In this document: in pieces, positions 1 to 8,674 of the stretch
Layout: each line of letters starts with the position of its first letter
How positions within the stretch are numbered: position 1 is the stretch's first letter
Source: CBDIHH01 sp965279095
Lineage (GTDB): Bacteria > Pseudomonadota > Alphaproteobacteria > Caulobacterales > Caulobacteraceae
Assembly (NCBI GenBank): GCA_965279095.1
Contig: CBDIHH010000005.1
Coordinates: 248,001-312,000, forward strand
Reading direction: 5' to 3'
DNA length: 64,000 bases
Position numbers and translations under genes: made by a program
Notes under the pieces: generated by a model
What the model saw: the letters and a program-made list of their open reading frames with translations, nothing else
The model's database searches: none
What the model was told of the DNA's origin: nothing

Positions 1-338
1 CGCACCAGGTCGGCGTCCCCCAGCAGGGGGCTGGCGGCGATCACCGGCCGAGCGACCTCGATCTCGTCCAGAGCCAGCACGGCGACCAGGGTCTTGGGCG
101 CCCAGACCGCGTCGGCGATGCGTTCGGCCAGGCGCTGGCGGACCTGCTGTTCGGCCTCCACCACCAGGCTCATGAAGACCGCGCCCAGCTGGTTGCGCAG
201 GCCGGCGATCTGTCCCGGATCGGCGGCGAACACGCCCTCGCACATGTCCACAACCGCCAGGAGCAGGCGCTCGCGCTCCTCGCCGCCGCGGCCCTTGGCC
301 AGGGTGGCCAGGTCCAGAATCTGTTCGCCGAGGGCCAC
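1..338 (-). CDS. DUF2336 family protein, partial (C-terminus off window)
   Basis: The complement strand stays open from a GTG at 338 to the left edge, 112 codons. GGAGGGG lies about six bases before this GTG, which favours it over an in-frame GTG at 365. The protein is helical and rich in Leu, Ala and Glu, beginning VALGEQILDLATLAKGRGG. Near the edge it has EVARPVIAASPLLGDADLV, the pattern I associate with DUF2336, a helical-repeat family common in Caulobacterales whose role is not established. The rest of the gene lies outside the window. Gene reality is fairly sure from codon use and the start; the family name rests on recall of that motif. Confidence 0.7.
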   Translation of the reverse strand, partial: MALGEQILDLATLAKGRGGEERERLLLAVVDMCEGVFAADPGQIAGLRNQLGAVFMSLVVEAEQQVRQRLAERIADAVWAPKTLVAVLALDEIEVARPVIAASPLLGDADLV

Positions 339-509
339 GGCCCCTCCGATGAGGTGAGAGGACACACTGCGAAACTGGCGTGAAAAGTAAATGAACGGTC
401 TTCGCAAATAAGACGGCGGTGGGTCGAATCGTCCATCGCCGGCCCTTGGCGGCAGCCTTGCGCCGTGGCTAAGCTTGTCTCTGGCGCGGGGCGCTCTGGG
501 GAGGGCGGT

Positions 510-1151
510 ATGCGAGTTGGCTTGATCGGCGTGGCGGCCATCGGCGCCCTCGCCCTGCCGGCTCAGGGACATTGCGACGGCGCCGCCGAGGCCTTCCTGA
601 TGGGCGCCCCCTTCGCCCGGTCCGATCTCAGCCCCCTCGGTCCCGGTGTGACCACCCTGCGCTTCGAGCCGGGACGAGGGCTGTCGCGCGGCGAGACCGA
701 ATCCCCGCCCGCCCTGGTCGTCGATCCGCCGACGCCCGCCGCGGCCGCCGCCCCCGCGGGGGTATCCCGGCGGTCGTGGACGGGGGGGCGGGCCCGGATC
801 CGCGACGGGCGATCCTTCGGGCCCGAACCGCGCTGGTTCCTGTTCGGCGCCGCGCGGGGCCGGGCCCTGGGCTATAGTTTCCTCAGCGGTTCCCGCCCGG
901 ACAGCGGCGGATGGGCGCTTGAGCGCGGGGGCTTTTTCGGTGACGCCCAGGTGGGCCTGGCCTGGCGTCGGGACGCCGTCCAGGTCTCGCTCAGCTATGT
1001 CCAGCAGGAGATCGACGTGCGCCTCTTCGACGTGGACAACGTCGAGGAGCGCCGCGGCAGCCTGACCGTATCGCGCTTCCTTGGCGATCCGAAGTCAGCG
1101 TCCGGCCGGCGGCTTTTCCCCAAGTCTGTGCTTCCGCCACCAGCCCCGTGA
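510..1151 (+). CDS. exported hypothetical protein, possible small beta-barrel
   Basis: 213 residues from an ATG preceded by GGGGAGGGCGG; the frame opens earlier (465) but without a comparable ribosome site. The first 20 residues (MRVGLIGVAAIGALALPAQG) form a signal peptide. A Pro/Ala-rich middle follows (roughly residues 70-85), then a C-terminal part with alternating aromatic and small residues: RWFLFGAARGRALGYSFL, GDAQVGLAWRRDAVQVSLSY. This alternation suggests outer-membrane strands, possibly an incomplete barrel. It stands alone, divergent from the DUF2336 gene and upstream of the RND pair. I do not recognise a named family and assign no function. Confidence 0.6.
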   Translation: MRVGLIGVAAIGALALPAQGHCDGAAEAFLMGAPFARSDLSPLGPGVTTLRFEPGRGLSRGETESPPALVVDPPTPAAAAAPAGVSRRSWTGGRARIRDGRSFGPEPRWFLFGAARGRALGYSFLSGSRPDSGGWALERGGFFGDAQVGLAWRRDAVQVSLSYVQQEIDVRLFDVDNVEERRGSLTVSRFLGDPKSASGRRLFPKSVLPPPAP

Positions 1152-1345
1152 CCCGCCCGGCCGCTGTGTGGTAGAAGCCGCCCGGCTCGCCGCCGGCCCC
1201 TTGCGGGGGAGGCGGCCTCGCCGCGCCTGCAGTGGATTTGGGTCAATGTTGCAGCGCCGCGACAGACTGTCATTGGATTGAGACTGGATAGGGCCATCCA
1301 GAGCATGGATATCCGCGCCTTCGGCGTGGGCGTGGAGTTTTGGGT

Positions 1346-2533
1346 TTGATCAAGCGGCACTTCTTCCTCGTCGGCGCGGTGATCGTCTTGGCGCTGATGC
1401 TGGTGGTGGGGGCGGTGCGCCTGATCTTCCCCGCCCATGCCGGCCAGGGCGGACCAGGCGGTCCGCCGACGGCCCAGGCCAAGGGCGGGCCAGGGGGCGG
1501 CGGCCGTCCCGGCGGCCCCGGCGGGCCCGGCGGCTTCGGCGGCGGGGCCACGGTCACCGCCGCCACGGCGGTGACCCGGCCCTTCACCGACCGCCTCGAG
1601 GTGCTTGGCGTCGCCAAGGGCCGCGAATCGGTCAGCCTAACCTCCAGCACCACCGAACTGGTCACCCGGGTCCGCTTCCGCGACGGTCAGACCGTCCAGC
1701 GCGGCGCCGTGCTCGTCGACCTGCAGGCGGGAGAGGAAGACGCCAACATCACCGTGGCCCGCGCGGCCTTGCTCCAGGCCGAGCGCCAGAACGATCGCTG
1801 GAAGGCGCTCTACGCGCGAGGCTTCGCGCCCAAGGCCACCGTCGACCTCTATGACGCCCAGTACCAGCAGGCGGTCGCCACCCTCAAGGCCGCCCAGTCG
1901 CGGAGGGCCGACCGCTCCATCCGCGCGCCCTTCACCGGCGTCATCGGCCTCACCGACGTGGCGCCGGGGACCCTGATCAACCCAGGCTCGGTGATCGCCA
2001 CCCTCGACGACGTCTCCGTCATCCGCGTCGATTTCGATATCCCGGACCGCTATCTGTCCTTGATCACCCAGGGCCAGCCGATCATCGCCCGACCGGACGC
2101 CCTCCCGGGCGAGGCCTTCAACGGCCGAATCGCCATGCTCAACACCCGCGTGGACGAGCGCACCCGGTCGATTCGGGGGCGCGCCGAATTCCCCAACCCC
2201 GGCCGTCGCCTGAAGCCGGGCATGCTGGTGCGGGTAGGCATCGACCGGGGCCAGCGCCAGGCCGTGGCCGTGCCCCAGGCCGCCGTCCAGTTCGAAGGCG
2301 ACGCCGCCAGCGTCTTCATGATCGCCCAGCAGAACGGCAAGACCATCGCCCGCCAACAGCCGGTCACCGTCGGCATCGACGACGGCGGCTTCGTGGAGAT
2401 CCGCGCCGGCCTGAAGGCCGGGGACCGCATCGTCGCCGACGGCCTCAACCGACTGCAGCCCAACCAGCCGGTCAAGGTCGCGGGGGCCCCGGGCGCCGCC
2501 GGTCCGGGCCGGCCGCCAGGTCCGCCGCGATGA
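1346..2533 (+). CDS. RND efflux periplasmic adaptor (membrane fusion protein)
   Basis: Periplasmic adaptor linking an inner-membrane RND pump to an outer-membrane channel. The N-terminus is a signal anchor (KRHFFLVGAVIVLALMLVV), followed by a striking Gly/Pro-rich stretch at about residues 30-65. A biotinyl-lipoyl-like half (VRFRDGQTVQRGAVLVDLQ), a helical hairpin and the second half (RSIRAPFTGVIGLTDVAPG) come next, then beta-barrel and membrane-proximal domains ending in a Pro/Gly tail. There is no good ATG: TTG at 1346 sits eight bases after GGAG and is preferred over TTG at 1340. The stop overlaps the start of the pump gene by four bases (ATGA), so the two are co-translated. No outer-membrane factor is adjacent. 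Substrate unknown. Confidence 0.9.
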   Translation: MIKRHFFLVGAVIVLALMLVVGAVRLIFPAHAGQGGPGGPPTAQAKGGPGGGGRPGGPGGPGGFGGGATVTAATAVTRPFTDRLEVLGVAKGRESVSLTSSTTELVTRVRFRDGQTVQRGAVLVDLQAGEEDANITVARAALLQAERQNDRWKALYARGFAPKATVDLYDAQYQQAVATLKAAQSRRADRSIRAPFTGVIGLTDVAPGTLINPGSVIATLDDVSVIRVDFDIPDRYLSLITQGQPIIARPDALPGEAFNGRIAMLNTRVDERTRSIRGRAEFPNPGRRLKPGMLVRVGIDRGQRQAVAVPQAAVQFEGDAASVFMIAQQNGKTIARQQPVTVGIDDGGFVEIRAGLKAGDRIVADGLNRLQPNQPVKVAGAPGAAGPGRPPGPPR

Positions 2534-5500
2534 TGCTCTCGGACCTTTCCGTCCGCCGGCCGGTCTTTGCCGCGGTGGCGGCGATCATGTTGTGCGTGAT
2601 CGGCGCCGCCGCCTTCTTCGCCCTGCCGGTGCGCGAGCTGCCCAATGTGGATCCCCCCACCGTCTCGGTGGGCACCAACTATGTCGGCGCCTCCGCCGAG
2701 GTGGTCGAGGAACGCATCACCGAGGTCATCGAGCGGCAGGTGTCGGGCCTGGAGGGTATCGACCGGGTGTCGTCCACCAGCCGCGACGGCCGCTCGCAGA
2801 TCAACATCACCTTCAAGCTCGATCGCAACATCGAGGCCGCCGCCAACGATGTGCGCGACGCGGTCTCTCGGGTGACGTCGCAGCTGCCCGAGGAGGCCGA
2901 TGCGCCGCAGATCGCCAAGGCCGAGGCGGATCAGCAGCCGATCATCATCGTGCGCATGATGTCCAAGACCATGTCGCGCCTGGAGATCGCCGACTATGCG
3001 GACCGGTTCCTGGTGGAACGGTTCTCCACTGTGCCCGGGGTCGGTCAGGTGTTCCTGTTCGGCGCCCAGACCTATTCCATGCGCGTCTGGCTGAACGCGG
3101 ATTCCATGGCCGCGCGGGGGATCACCGTCAGCGACGTTGACACCGCCCTGCGCTCCCAGAACGTCGAGCTGCCCGCCGGGGCGCTGGAGTCCGACGCCAA
3201 GGACTTCACCATTCGCGTCAACCGGCGCTACGTCACCCCGGCCGACTTCGCCCAGTTGCCCGTGACGCCGGCCACGCGGGCGGCGACCACGACCACCGCG
3301 TCGACCTCGACCTCCTCCGCCGGCGCCGTCTCCGCCACCCCCGCGGGCGCCGCGGCCGCGGGCACGGCCAGCCTCTATGTCACCCGCCTCGGCGACATCG
3401 CTCGCATTGAGGAGGGGGCCAGTGAGCGGCGGTCGACCTTCCGCTTCATCGGCCAGCCCCTGCTCGCCATCGCCATGACACGGCAATCCCAGGCCAACGA
3501 CCTGCAGATCTCCAAGGAGGTCTACAAGACTGTCGAAGAGCTCAACAAGGGCCTGCCCAAGGGGACCACCCTGGAGGTCAACATCGACAACTCGGTGTTC
3601 ACCGCCGCCGCCATCCATGAGGTGTGGCTGACCATGGCCTGGGCCCTGGGCCTGGTGGCCCTAGTCAACTTCATCTTCCTGGGCAGTTGGCGGTCGGCCC
3701 TGATCCCGTCGATCGTGGCCCCGATCTGCATTCTCGCCACCTTCATCGTGCTGGCCCCCATGGGCTTCTCGATCAACCTGCTGACCCTGCTGGCCCTGGT
3801 CCTGGCCATCGGCCTGGTGGTCGACGACGCCATCGTCGTGGTCGAGAACATCCAGCGTCGCATCGATGGCGGAGAACCGCCCCTGGTGGCGGCCGAGCGC
3901 GGGGCCAGGCAGGTGTTCTTCGCCGTGGTCGCCACCACCATGGTGCTGATGGCGGTGTTCGCGCCTCTGATGTTCCTTCCCGGCTACATCGGCCGCCTGT
4001 TCGTCGAGCTGGCGGTGACGGTGGCCGCGGCGATCTTCTTCTCCGCCGTTCTCGCCCTGTCGCTCGCGCCCATGCTGGCGTCCAAGCTGCTACGCCCGGC
4101 CCACAACGATGGCCCCTTGGCGCGGGTCGTCAACCGCAGCATGGATCGGGTGCGAAATTCCTACCACGACTCCCTGCAGGCCATGCTCGGCCACCGCAGC
4201 GGCGGAGTCCTCGTCAGCGTTCTCGTCGCCGTGCTGGCCCTGGCCGCCGCCGGCCTTTACGTCAAGCTGCCCAAGGAGTTGGTGCCGCAGGAGGACCGCG
4301 GGTTCGTCCAGGTGCAGATGCAGGGGCCGGAGGGCGCCGGCTACGACTACATGACCAAGATCTCCGGCCAGGTGGAGACGATCCTCAAGAAGATCCACGC
4401 CCGCGGCGACACCAAGGGGTTCGCCGTCGTCGCGCCGCAGTTCAACCAGTTCAACCAGGCCCAAGCGAACATCGTCATGAAGCCCTGGAGCGAGCGCAAG
4501 GTCGCCACGGCCGACCTGGCGTCGGAACTGAACAAGACCTTCTCGGTGATCACCGGCGCCCGCGTCATCGCCTCGGTGCCTCCCGCCCTGTCGCGGGGCG
4601 GCCCCGGCGGCGGCGGCAACAACGGCAACGGCATCCAGTTCATCGCCCTGGGCAACGACTATCCCGAGCTGGCGCGCTGGCTGCAGCCGATCCAGACCGC
4701 GGCGGAGGCCAACCCGGGACTGACCCGGGTGCGCCTGAACTATGAGCCGACCTCCCCCCGGCTGATCGTCGATCTCGACAGGGACAAGGCCGCAACCCTC
4801 GGGGTCTCCGCCCAGTCCATCGGCGACGCCCTGCAGACCATGTTCGGCTCGCGCAAGAGCACCACCTATGTCCGCGGCGGCAAGGAATACGACGTCATCC
4901 TGCAGGCCGACCGCCAGAACCGCCGCTCGGAGTCCGATCTGAACAGCCTGTATGTGCGCACTGGCTCCGGCGATCTCGTGCCCCTGAGCGCCACGGTCAA
5001 CACCAAGATTCGCGGCGACACGCCCACGCGCCAGCGCATCGATCGCCAGCGGTCGGTGACCCTCGCGGCGGAACTGCAGCCCGGCTACACCATCGCCGAG
5101 GCCATCGACTTCTTCAAAGCCGAGGCGGCCAAGCAGCCACCCATCGCCGCGATCTCCTGGGGCGGCACCGCTCGCGACTATCTGGAGGCATCCGGCGCCG
5201 TCGGCCTTGCCTTCGCCCTGGCCCTGCTGATCGTCTTCCTGGTGCTGGCGGGCCAGTTCGAGAGCTTCGTGCACCCGGCGGTGATCATGTTCACCGTGCC
5301 CATGGCCGCCCTCGGCGGCCTGTTCGGCCTGCTGGTGGTGGGCTCATCGGTCAACACCTACAGTCAGGTGGGGCTGATCATCCTGGTGGGGATCGCCGCC
5401 AAGAACGGCATCCTCATCGTCGAGTTCGCCAACCAGTTGCGCGACGAGGGCCGGTCGATCACCGAGGCGGTGATCGAGTCCGCATCCCTGCGGCTGCGCC

Positions 5501-5772
5501 CGATCGTCATGACCGCCTTCGCCGCCGCCGCCGTGGCCGTTCCCCTGGTGCTGGCGACGGGCCCCGGGTCGGGCAGCCGCCGCACCATCGGCGCGGTGAT
5601 CGTCAGCGGGGCCCTGTTCTCCACCCTGCTGACCCTGTTCGTGGTGCCCGTGTTCTACAACCTGCTGGCGCGCTTCACCCGCTCGCCGGAGTTCACCGCC
5701 AAGCAGATCGAGGCATTCGAACAGGAGGAGGCCAAGGCCGATTCGGCGCTGGCCCCCAAGCCGGCCGAGTAG
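2530..5772 (+). CDS. RND efflux permease, HAE1 type
   Basis: 1080-residue proton-driven inner-membrane efflux pump of the AcrB/MexB type, partner of the overlapping adaptor gene. It starts MMLSDLSVRRPVFAAV, the usual entry into TM1. TM4 carries the paired acidic residues (LAIGLVVDDAIVVVEN) and TM10 the conserved Lys (GIAAKNGILIVEFANQLRDEG minus the last residue), both needed for proton relay. Two large periplasmic loops are present. About residues 248-278 hold a Thr/Ser/Ala-rich insert not expected in the family at this point of the first loop. The gene ends convergently with the cytochrome c gene nine bases away. Drug or metal specificity cannot be read from the sequence; the HAE1 type argues against heavy-metal export. 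Confidence 0.93.
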   Translation: MMLSDLSVRRPVFAAVAAIMLCVIGAAAFFALPVRELPNVDPPTVSVGTNYVGASAEVVEERITEVIERQVSGLEGIDRVSSTSRDGRSQINITFKLDRNIEAAANDVRDAVSRVTSQLPEEADAPQIAKAEADQQPIIIVRMMSKTMSRLEIADYADRFLVERFSTVPGVGQVFLFGAQTYSMRVWLNADSMAARGITVSDVDTALRSQNVELPAGALESDAKDFTIRVNRRYVTPADFAQLPVTPATRAATTTTASTSTSSAGAVSATPAGAAAAGTASLYVTRLGDIARIEEGASERRSTFRFIGQPLLAIAMTRQSQANDLQISKEVYKTVEELNKGLPKGTTLEVNIDNSVFTAAAIHEVWLTMAWALGLVALVNFIFLGSWRSALIPSIVAPICILATFIVLAPMGFSINLLTLLALVLAIGLVVDDAIVVVENIQRRIDGGEPPLVAAERGARQVFFAVVATTMVLMAVFAPLMFLPGYIGRLFVELAVTVAAAIFFSAVLALSLAPMLASKLLRPAHNDGPLARVVNRSMDRVRNSYHDSLQAMLGHRSGGVLVSVLVAVLALAAAGLYVKLPKELVPQEDRGFVQVQMQGPEGAGYDYMTKISGQVETILKKIHARGDTKGFAVVAPQFNQFNQAQANIVMKPWSERKVATADLASELNKTFSVITGARVIASVPPALSRGGPGGGGNNGNGIQFIALGNDYPELARWLQPIQTAAEANPGLTRVRLNYEPTSPRLIVDLDRDKAATLGVSAQSIGDALQTMFGSRKSTTYVRGGKEYDVILQADRQNRRSESDLNSLYVRTGSGDLVPLSATVNTKIRGDTPTRQRIDRQRSVTLAAELQPGYTIAEAIDFFKAEAAKQPPIAAISWGGTARDYLEASGAVGLAFALALLIVFLVLAGQFESFVHPAVIMFTVPMAALGGLFGLLVVGSSVNTYSQVGLIILVGIAAKNGILIVEFANQLRDEGRSITEAVIESASLRLRPIVMTAFAAAAVAVPLVLATGPGSGSRRTIGAVIVSGALFSTLLTLFVVPVFYNLLARFTRSPEFTAKQIEAFEQEEAKADSALAPKPAE

Positions 5773-5781
5773 GCGCGGGGC

Positions 5782-6243
5782 TTACGGCTTGTAGCCGGTC
5801 TCGGTCTTCAGATAGGCGATGACGTCGATGCGGTCCTTCTCCTCGGAGAGGCCGGCGAAGGTCATCTTGGCCCCGGGCAGATAGCCGCGCGGGTCCTTCA
5901 GCCAAGCGTCCAGGTGCGGGCCATCCCAGGTGAAGCCGGCGGCCTTCAGGGCCGGGGAATAGTTGAAGTCCGCCTTCGTCCCGGCGACCCGGCCGAACAC
6001 CCCGTAGAGGTTGGGCCCGACCATATTGGCCCCGTCCTTGACCGCCGTGTGGCACGACCGGCACTGGGCGAAGAGCGCCTTGCCGTGGGCGATGTCGGCG
6101 GTGTTGTAGGGGGCGGGCAGGGCGGCCACGGCGGCGCTGGCCGCGGGGTCGGGCGCGGCCGACGGCGCATCGCCTCCGGACTTGCCGCAGGCGGCGGCCA
6201 GGAGGGCGACACCGGCGACGAGGGTCGGCTTCAGAAGGGTCAT
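5782..6243 (-). CDS. class I c-type cytochrome, probable lipoprotein
   Basis: 153 residues, starting MTLLKPTLVAGVALLAAAC, a lipoprotein-type signal with the lipobox Cys at about residue 19. After an Ala/Pro-rich linker comes the cytochrome domain: heme attachment CRSCH, GPNLYGVFGR, and the sixth-ligand Met in PGAKMTFAGL, ending with a helix (IDVIAYLKTETGYKP). This is the cytochrome c2/c550-like class with mid-size loops, an electron carrier in the periplasm or tethered to a membrane. The upstream neighbour on the same strand is hspQ, 77 bases away. The alternative is a soluble cytochrome with a classical signal peptide; the Cys after LAAA makes the lipid anchor more likely. Confidence 0.9.
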   Translation of the reverse strand: MTLLKPTLVAGVALLAAACGKSGGDAPSAAPDPAASAAVAALPAPYNTADIAHGKALFAQCRSCHTAVKDGANMVGPNLYGVFGRVAGTKADFNYSPALKAAGFTWDGPHLDAWLKDPRGYLPGAKMTFAGLSEEKDRIDVIAYLKTETGYKP

Positions 6244-6320
6244 CGGCGGCTCCGGTTCTTGAACGGCGCGCAAGCTAGCGCAGCCTCCCGGGGATGCAAG
6301 ACCGCCGCGTCGCCCGCCGA

Positions 6321-6662
6321 TCAGTGGGAAACGTGCGGCCTCAGGACATATTGGCCGTCGCGGAAGCTGTCGAAGATCAAGGCGGTGTGCGGATGCCCCA
6401 CCGGCTCGCCGGAGTCGTCGGGCAGCAGGTTCTGCTCGGAGACGTAGGCGACGTAGGCGCTCTGCTCGTTCTCGGCCAGCAGGTGGTAGAAGGGCTGGTC
6501 CTTGCGCGGGCGGATGTCCTCGGGAATGGCGGCCCACCACTCCTCGGTATTGGCGAACTGCGGATCCACGTCGAACACCACGCCACGGAACGGGAATATC
6601 CTGTGGCGGACGATCTGGCCGATGGCGAACTTGGCGCTTCGAGACTCCATGACCGCAGTCAT
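6321..6662 (-). CDS. hspQ: heat shock protein HspQ (hemimethylated-DNA-binding domain, YccV)
   Basis: 113 residues from an ATG at 6662, preceded by AGGGAGCAGG; a later ATG at 6650 is closer to the first conserved residues but lacks a ribosome site. The core has KFAIGQIVRHRIFPFRGVVF, then DQPFYHLLAENEQSAYVAY and QNLLPDDSGEPVGHP, the pattern of the HspQ/YccV family. In E. coli HspQ influences the stability of DnaA mutant protein and acts as a specificity factor for Lon protease. The open frame extends 17 codons further upstream, which I treat as non-coding. It is divergent from the Ppx/GppA gene, with 142 bases between. Confidence 0.88.
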   Translation of the reverse strand: MTAVMESRSAKFAIGQIVRHRIFPFRGVVFDVDPQFANTEEWWAAIPEDIRPRKDQPFYHLLAENEQSAYVAYVSEQNLLPDDSGEPVGHPHTALIFDSFRDGQYVLRPHVSH

Positions 6663-6804
6663 ACACCTGCTCCCTGACCAGCGGATGAACACCTGTAACG
6701 ATCTGTTTGGCAACCATTGGCTTTCGGCCGGGCGGGGCGCTTGTTACAGTTGCCGGGAAACGAGGCGCCGGGACCTTCCCTGGCCGACTCGGCGGAACCT
6801 TGCC

Positions 6805-7911
6805 ATGTCAGAGGCGCGTAACCCGGCGCCCGCCCCCAGCGGCGGCGGCGGCCGGCCGCCGAAGGAGGCGCAGACCTATGCTGCGCTGGATCTCGGCACC
6901 AACAACTGCCGGCTGCTGATCGCCTCGCCCACCGCGGCGGGCTTCCGGGTGGTGGAGGCCTATTCGCGGATCGTGCGACTGGGCGAGGGCCTGGGCGCCA
7001 GCGGGCGGCTGGGCGAGGCCGCCATGGACCGCGCCGTCGCGGCTCTGCGGATCTGCGGCGACAAGATTCGCCGCCGGCGCTGCGTCAAGGTCGAGGCCGT
7101 AGCCACCCAGGCCTGCCGCATGGCCGCCAACGGCGAGGACTTCGTGGCCCGGGTGCGGGACGAGGCCGGGGTGTCCCTGCGCATCATCAGCCCCGGCGAG
7201 GAGGCCCAACTGTCCGTGGCCGGCTGCGTCAACCTGCTCGACCGCACGTGCGATGCCGCCCTCGTGGTGGATGTCGGCGGGGGCTCCACCGAACTGTCCT
7301 GGGTCGACCTGTCGGGCGACGGCCTGGACATGGAGGCGCGCAGCTTCGCGCCCGACCGTCTGCCGATCCGCGCCTGGCTATCCATTCCGGTGGGTGTCGT
7401 CACCCTGGCCGAGCGCTTTCCCGAGAACGGCGCCGCCACCCCGGCCTGGTTCCGCGCCATGGTCGAGGCGGTCAAGGCCCCCCTGGCCGCCTTCGATGGC
7501 GCCGCCGCCCTGCAGCCGGTGTTCGCCGAGGGCAGGGCGCACATGGTCGGCACTTCGGGCGCTATCACCAGCCTCGCCGGCCTGCACCTCGGCCTGGGGC
7601 GCTACGACCGGGGGGCCGTGGATGGCCTATGGATGACCGAGCCCGAGTGCCGGGCCGTCTGCGAGCGACTGCTGGCGCTGGACGTCAGCGGACGGGCGGC
7701 CGAGCCCTGCATCGGCGCTGACCGGGCCGATCTGGTCCTGGCCGGGGCGGCGGTGCTGCAGGCGGTGCAGGAACTGTGGCCCTGCCATCGGGTGCGGGTC
7801 GCCGATCGCGGTCTGCGCGAGGGCCTTCTGCTCGGCCTGATGGCGCAGGAGCCGCGCCGCCGCCGCCGCCGATCCCGCGGCGGCCGTTCTCCAGCCCAGA
7901 GCGCCGCATGA
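6805..7911 (+). CDS. Ppx/GppA family exopolyphosphatase / pppGpp phosphatase
   Basis: 368 residues of the ASKHA-fold family that removes phosphate from polyphosphate or pppGpp. The phosphate-1 loop is ALDLGTNNCRLLIA (about residue 27 onward), phosphate-2 is VVDVGGGSTELSW, and the catalytic Glu region is EAVATQACRMAANG. The protein is the short single-domain form without the C-terminal HD-like half. The start at 6805 gives a Gly/Pro-rich leader; the frame is open further upstream but runs over hspQ. A basic Arg-rich tail follows the fold. The stop overlaps the start of rlmE by four bases (ATGA), a pairing I recall in other alphaproteobacteria. Whether polyP or pppGpp is the main substrate cannot be told. 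Confidence 0.9.
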   Translation: MSEARNPAPAPSGGGGRPPKEAQTYAALDLGTNNCRLLIASPTAAGFRVVEAYSRIVRLGEGLGASGRLGEAAMDRAVAALRICGDKIRRRRCVKVEAVATQACRMAANGEDFVARVRDEAGVSLRIISPGEEAQLSVAGCVNLLDRTCDAALVVDVGGGSTELSWVDLSGDGLDMEARSFAPDRLPIRAWLSIPVGVVTLAERFPENGAATPAWFRAMVEAVKAPLAAFDGAAALQPVFAEGRAHMVGTSGAITSLAGLHLGLGRYDRGAVDGLWMTEPECRAVCERLLALDVSGRAAEPCIGADRADLVLAGAAVLQAVQELWPCHRVRVADRGLREGLLLGLMAQEPRRRRRRSRGGRSPAQSAA

Positions 7912-8630
7912 CCGACGATCCCCCCATCGAGAAGCCGCGCAAGTCGATGATCAAGCCGCCCACCGGGGGCGGCGACGCCGGGCGGATGCAGGCGACCCGC
8001 GTCAAGACCGCCAAGCGGCGCACCGCCTCGTCCAACGCCTGGCTGGAGCGACAGCTGAACGACCCCTTCGTCGCCGAGGCGAAGGCCAAGGGCTACCGCG
8101 CCCGCGCCGCCTTCAAGCTCACCGAGATCGATGATCGCATCAAGGTGTTGCGTCGCGGCGCCCGGGTGCTCGACCTGGGCTGCGCTCCGGGCGGCTGGAT
8201 CCAGGTGGCCATCGAGCGCGGCGTCACCGACATCGTCGGCATCGACCTGCTGCCCCTGGACCCTCTGAAGCCCGCGCAGATCGTCCAGGGCGACTTCACC
8301 GCCCCCGGCTGCGGCGATCGGCTGATCGACCTGCTGGGCGGCGCGCCGGATGTGATTCTCAGCGACATGGCCCCCAACACCGTCGGCCATCGACAGACCG
8401 ACCACCTGCGCATCGCCGGCCTCATCGAGGCGGCCCTCGACTTCGCCCTCGACGTGCTCAAGCCCGGGGGCGCCTTCATCGCCAAGGCCTTCCAGGGGGG
8501 CGAACTGGCCGAGGTGCTGCGCCTGCTGCAGACCCATTTCGCCAAGGTCAATCACGTCAAGCCCAAGGCCAGCCGCGCCGGCAGTTCCGAGATCTTCCTT
8601 GTCGCGACAGGGTTCAAGGGGCGCGGCTGA
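7908..8630 (+). CDS. rlmE: 23S rRNA 2'-O-methyltransferase RlmE (FtsJ/RrmJ)
   Basis: 240 residues. RlmE methylates the 2'-OH of U2552 in the A-loop of 23S rRNA during late 50S assembly. Visible motifs: KAKGYRARAAFKLTEID with the first catalytic Lys, the SAM loop VLDLGCAPGGWIQVA, the catalytic Asp in VILSDMAPN, and the Lys of GAFIAKAFQGGE, giving the K-D-K-E tetrad with the Glu in SSEIFLVATGF. A basic 45-residue N-terminal extension precedes the fold. It starts four bases inside the Ppx/GppA gene and is probably translated with it. Confidence 0.95.
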   Translation: MTDDPPIEKPRKSMIKPPTGGGDAGRMQATRVKTAKRRTASSNAWLERQLNDPFVAEAKAKGYRARAAFKLTEIDDRIKVLRRGARVLDLGCAPGGWIQVAIERGVTDIVGIDLLPLDPLKPAQIVQGDFTAPGCGDRLIDLLGGAPDVILSDMAPNTVGHRQTDHLRIAGLIEAALDFALDVLKPGGAFIAKAFQGGELAEVLRLLQTHFAKVNHVKPKASRAGSSEIFLVATGFKGRG

Positions 8631-8674
8631 ACCCGAGCCCAGGCGTAGGACCCGTGCCTGCCGCCGCCTGGCCC

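Noticed and set aside
1285..1300. TGGAT-N6-ATCCA inverted repeat before the RND adaptor
   Set aside because: Five-base arms only and no supporting promoter or regulator nearby; could be chance.
2050..3618. 522-codon open frame opposite the RND genes
   Set aside because: Antisense shadow; the RND adaptor and pump are unmistakable.
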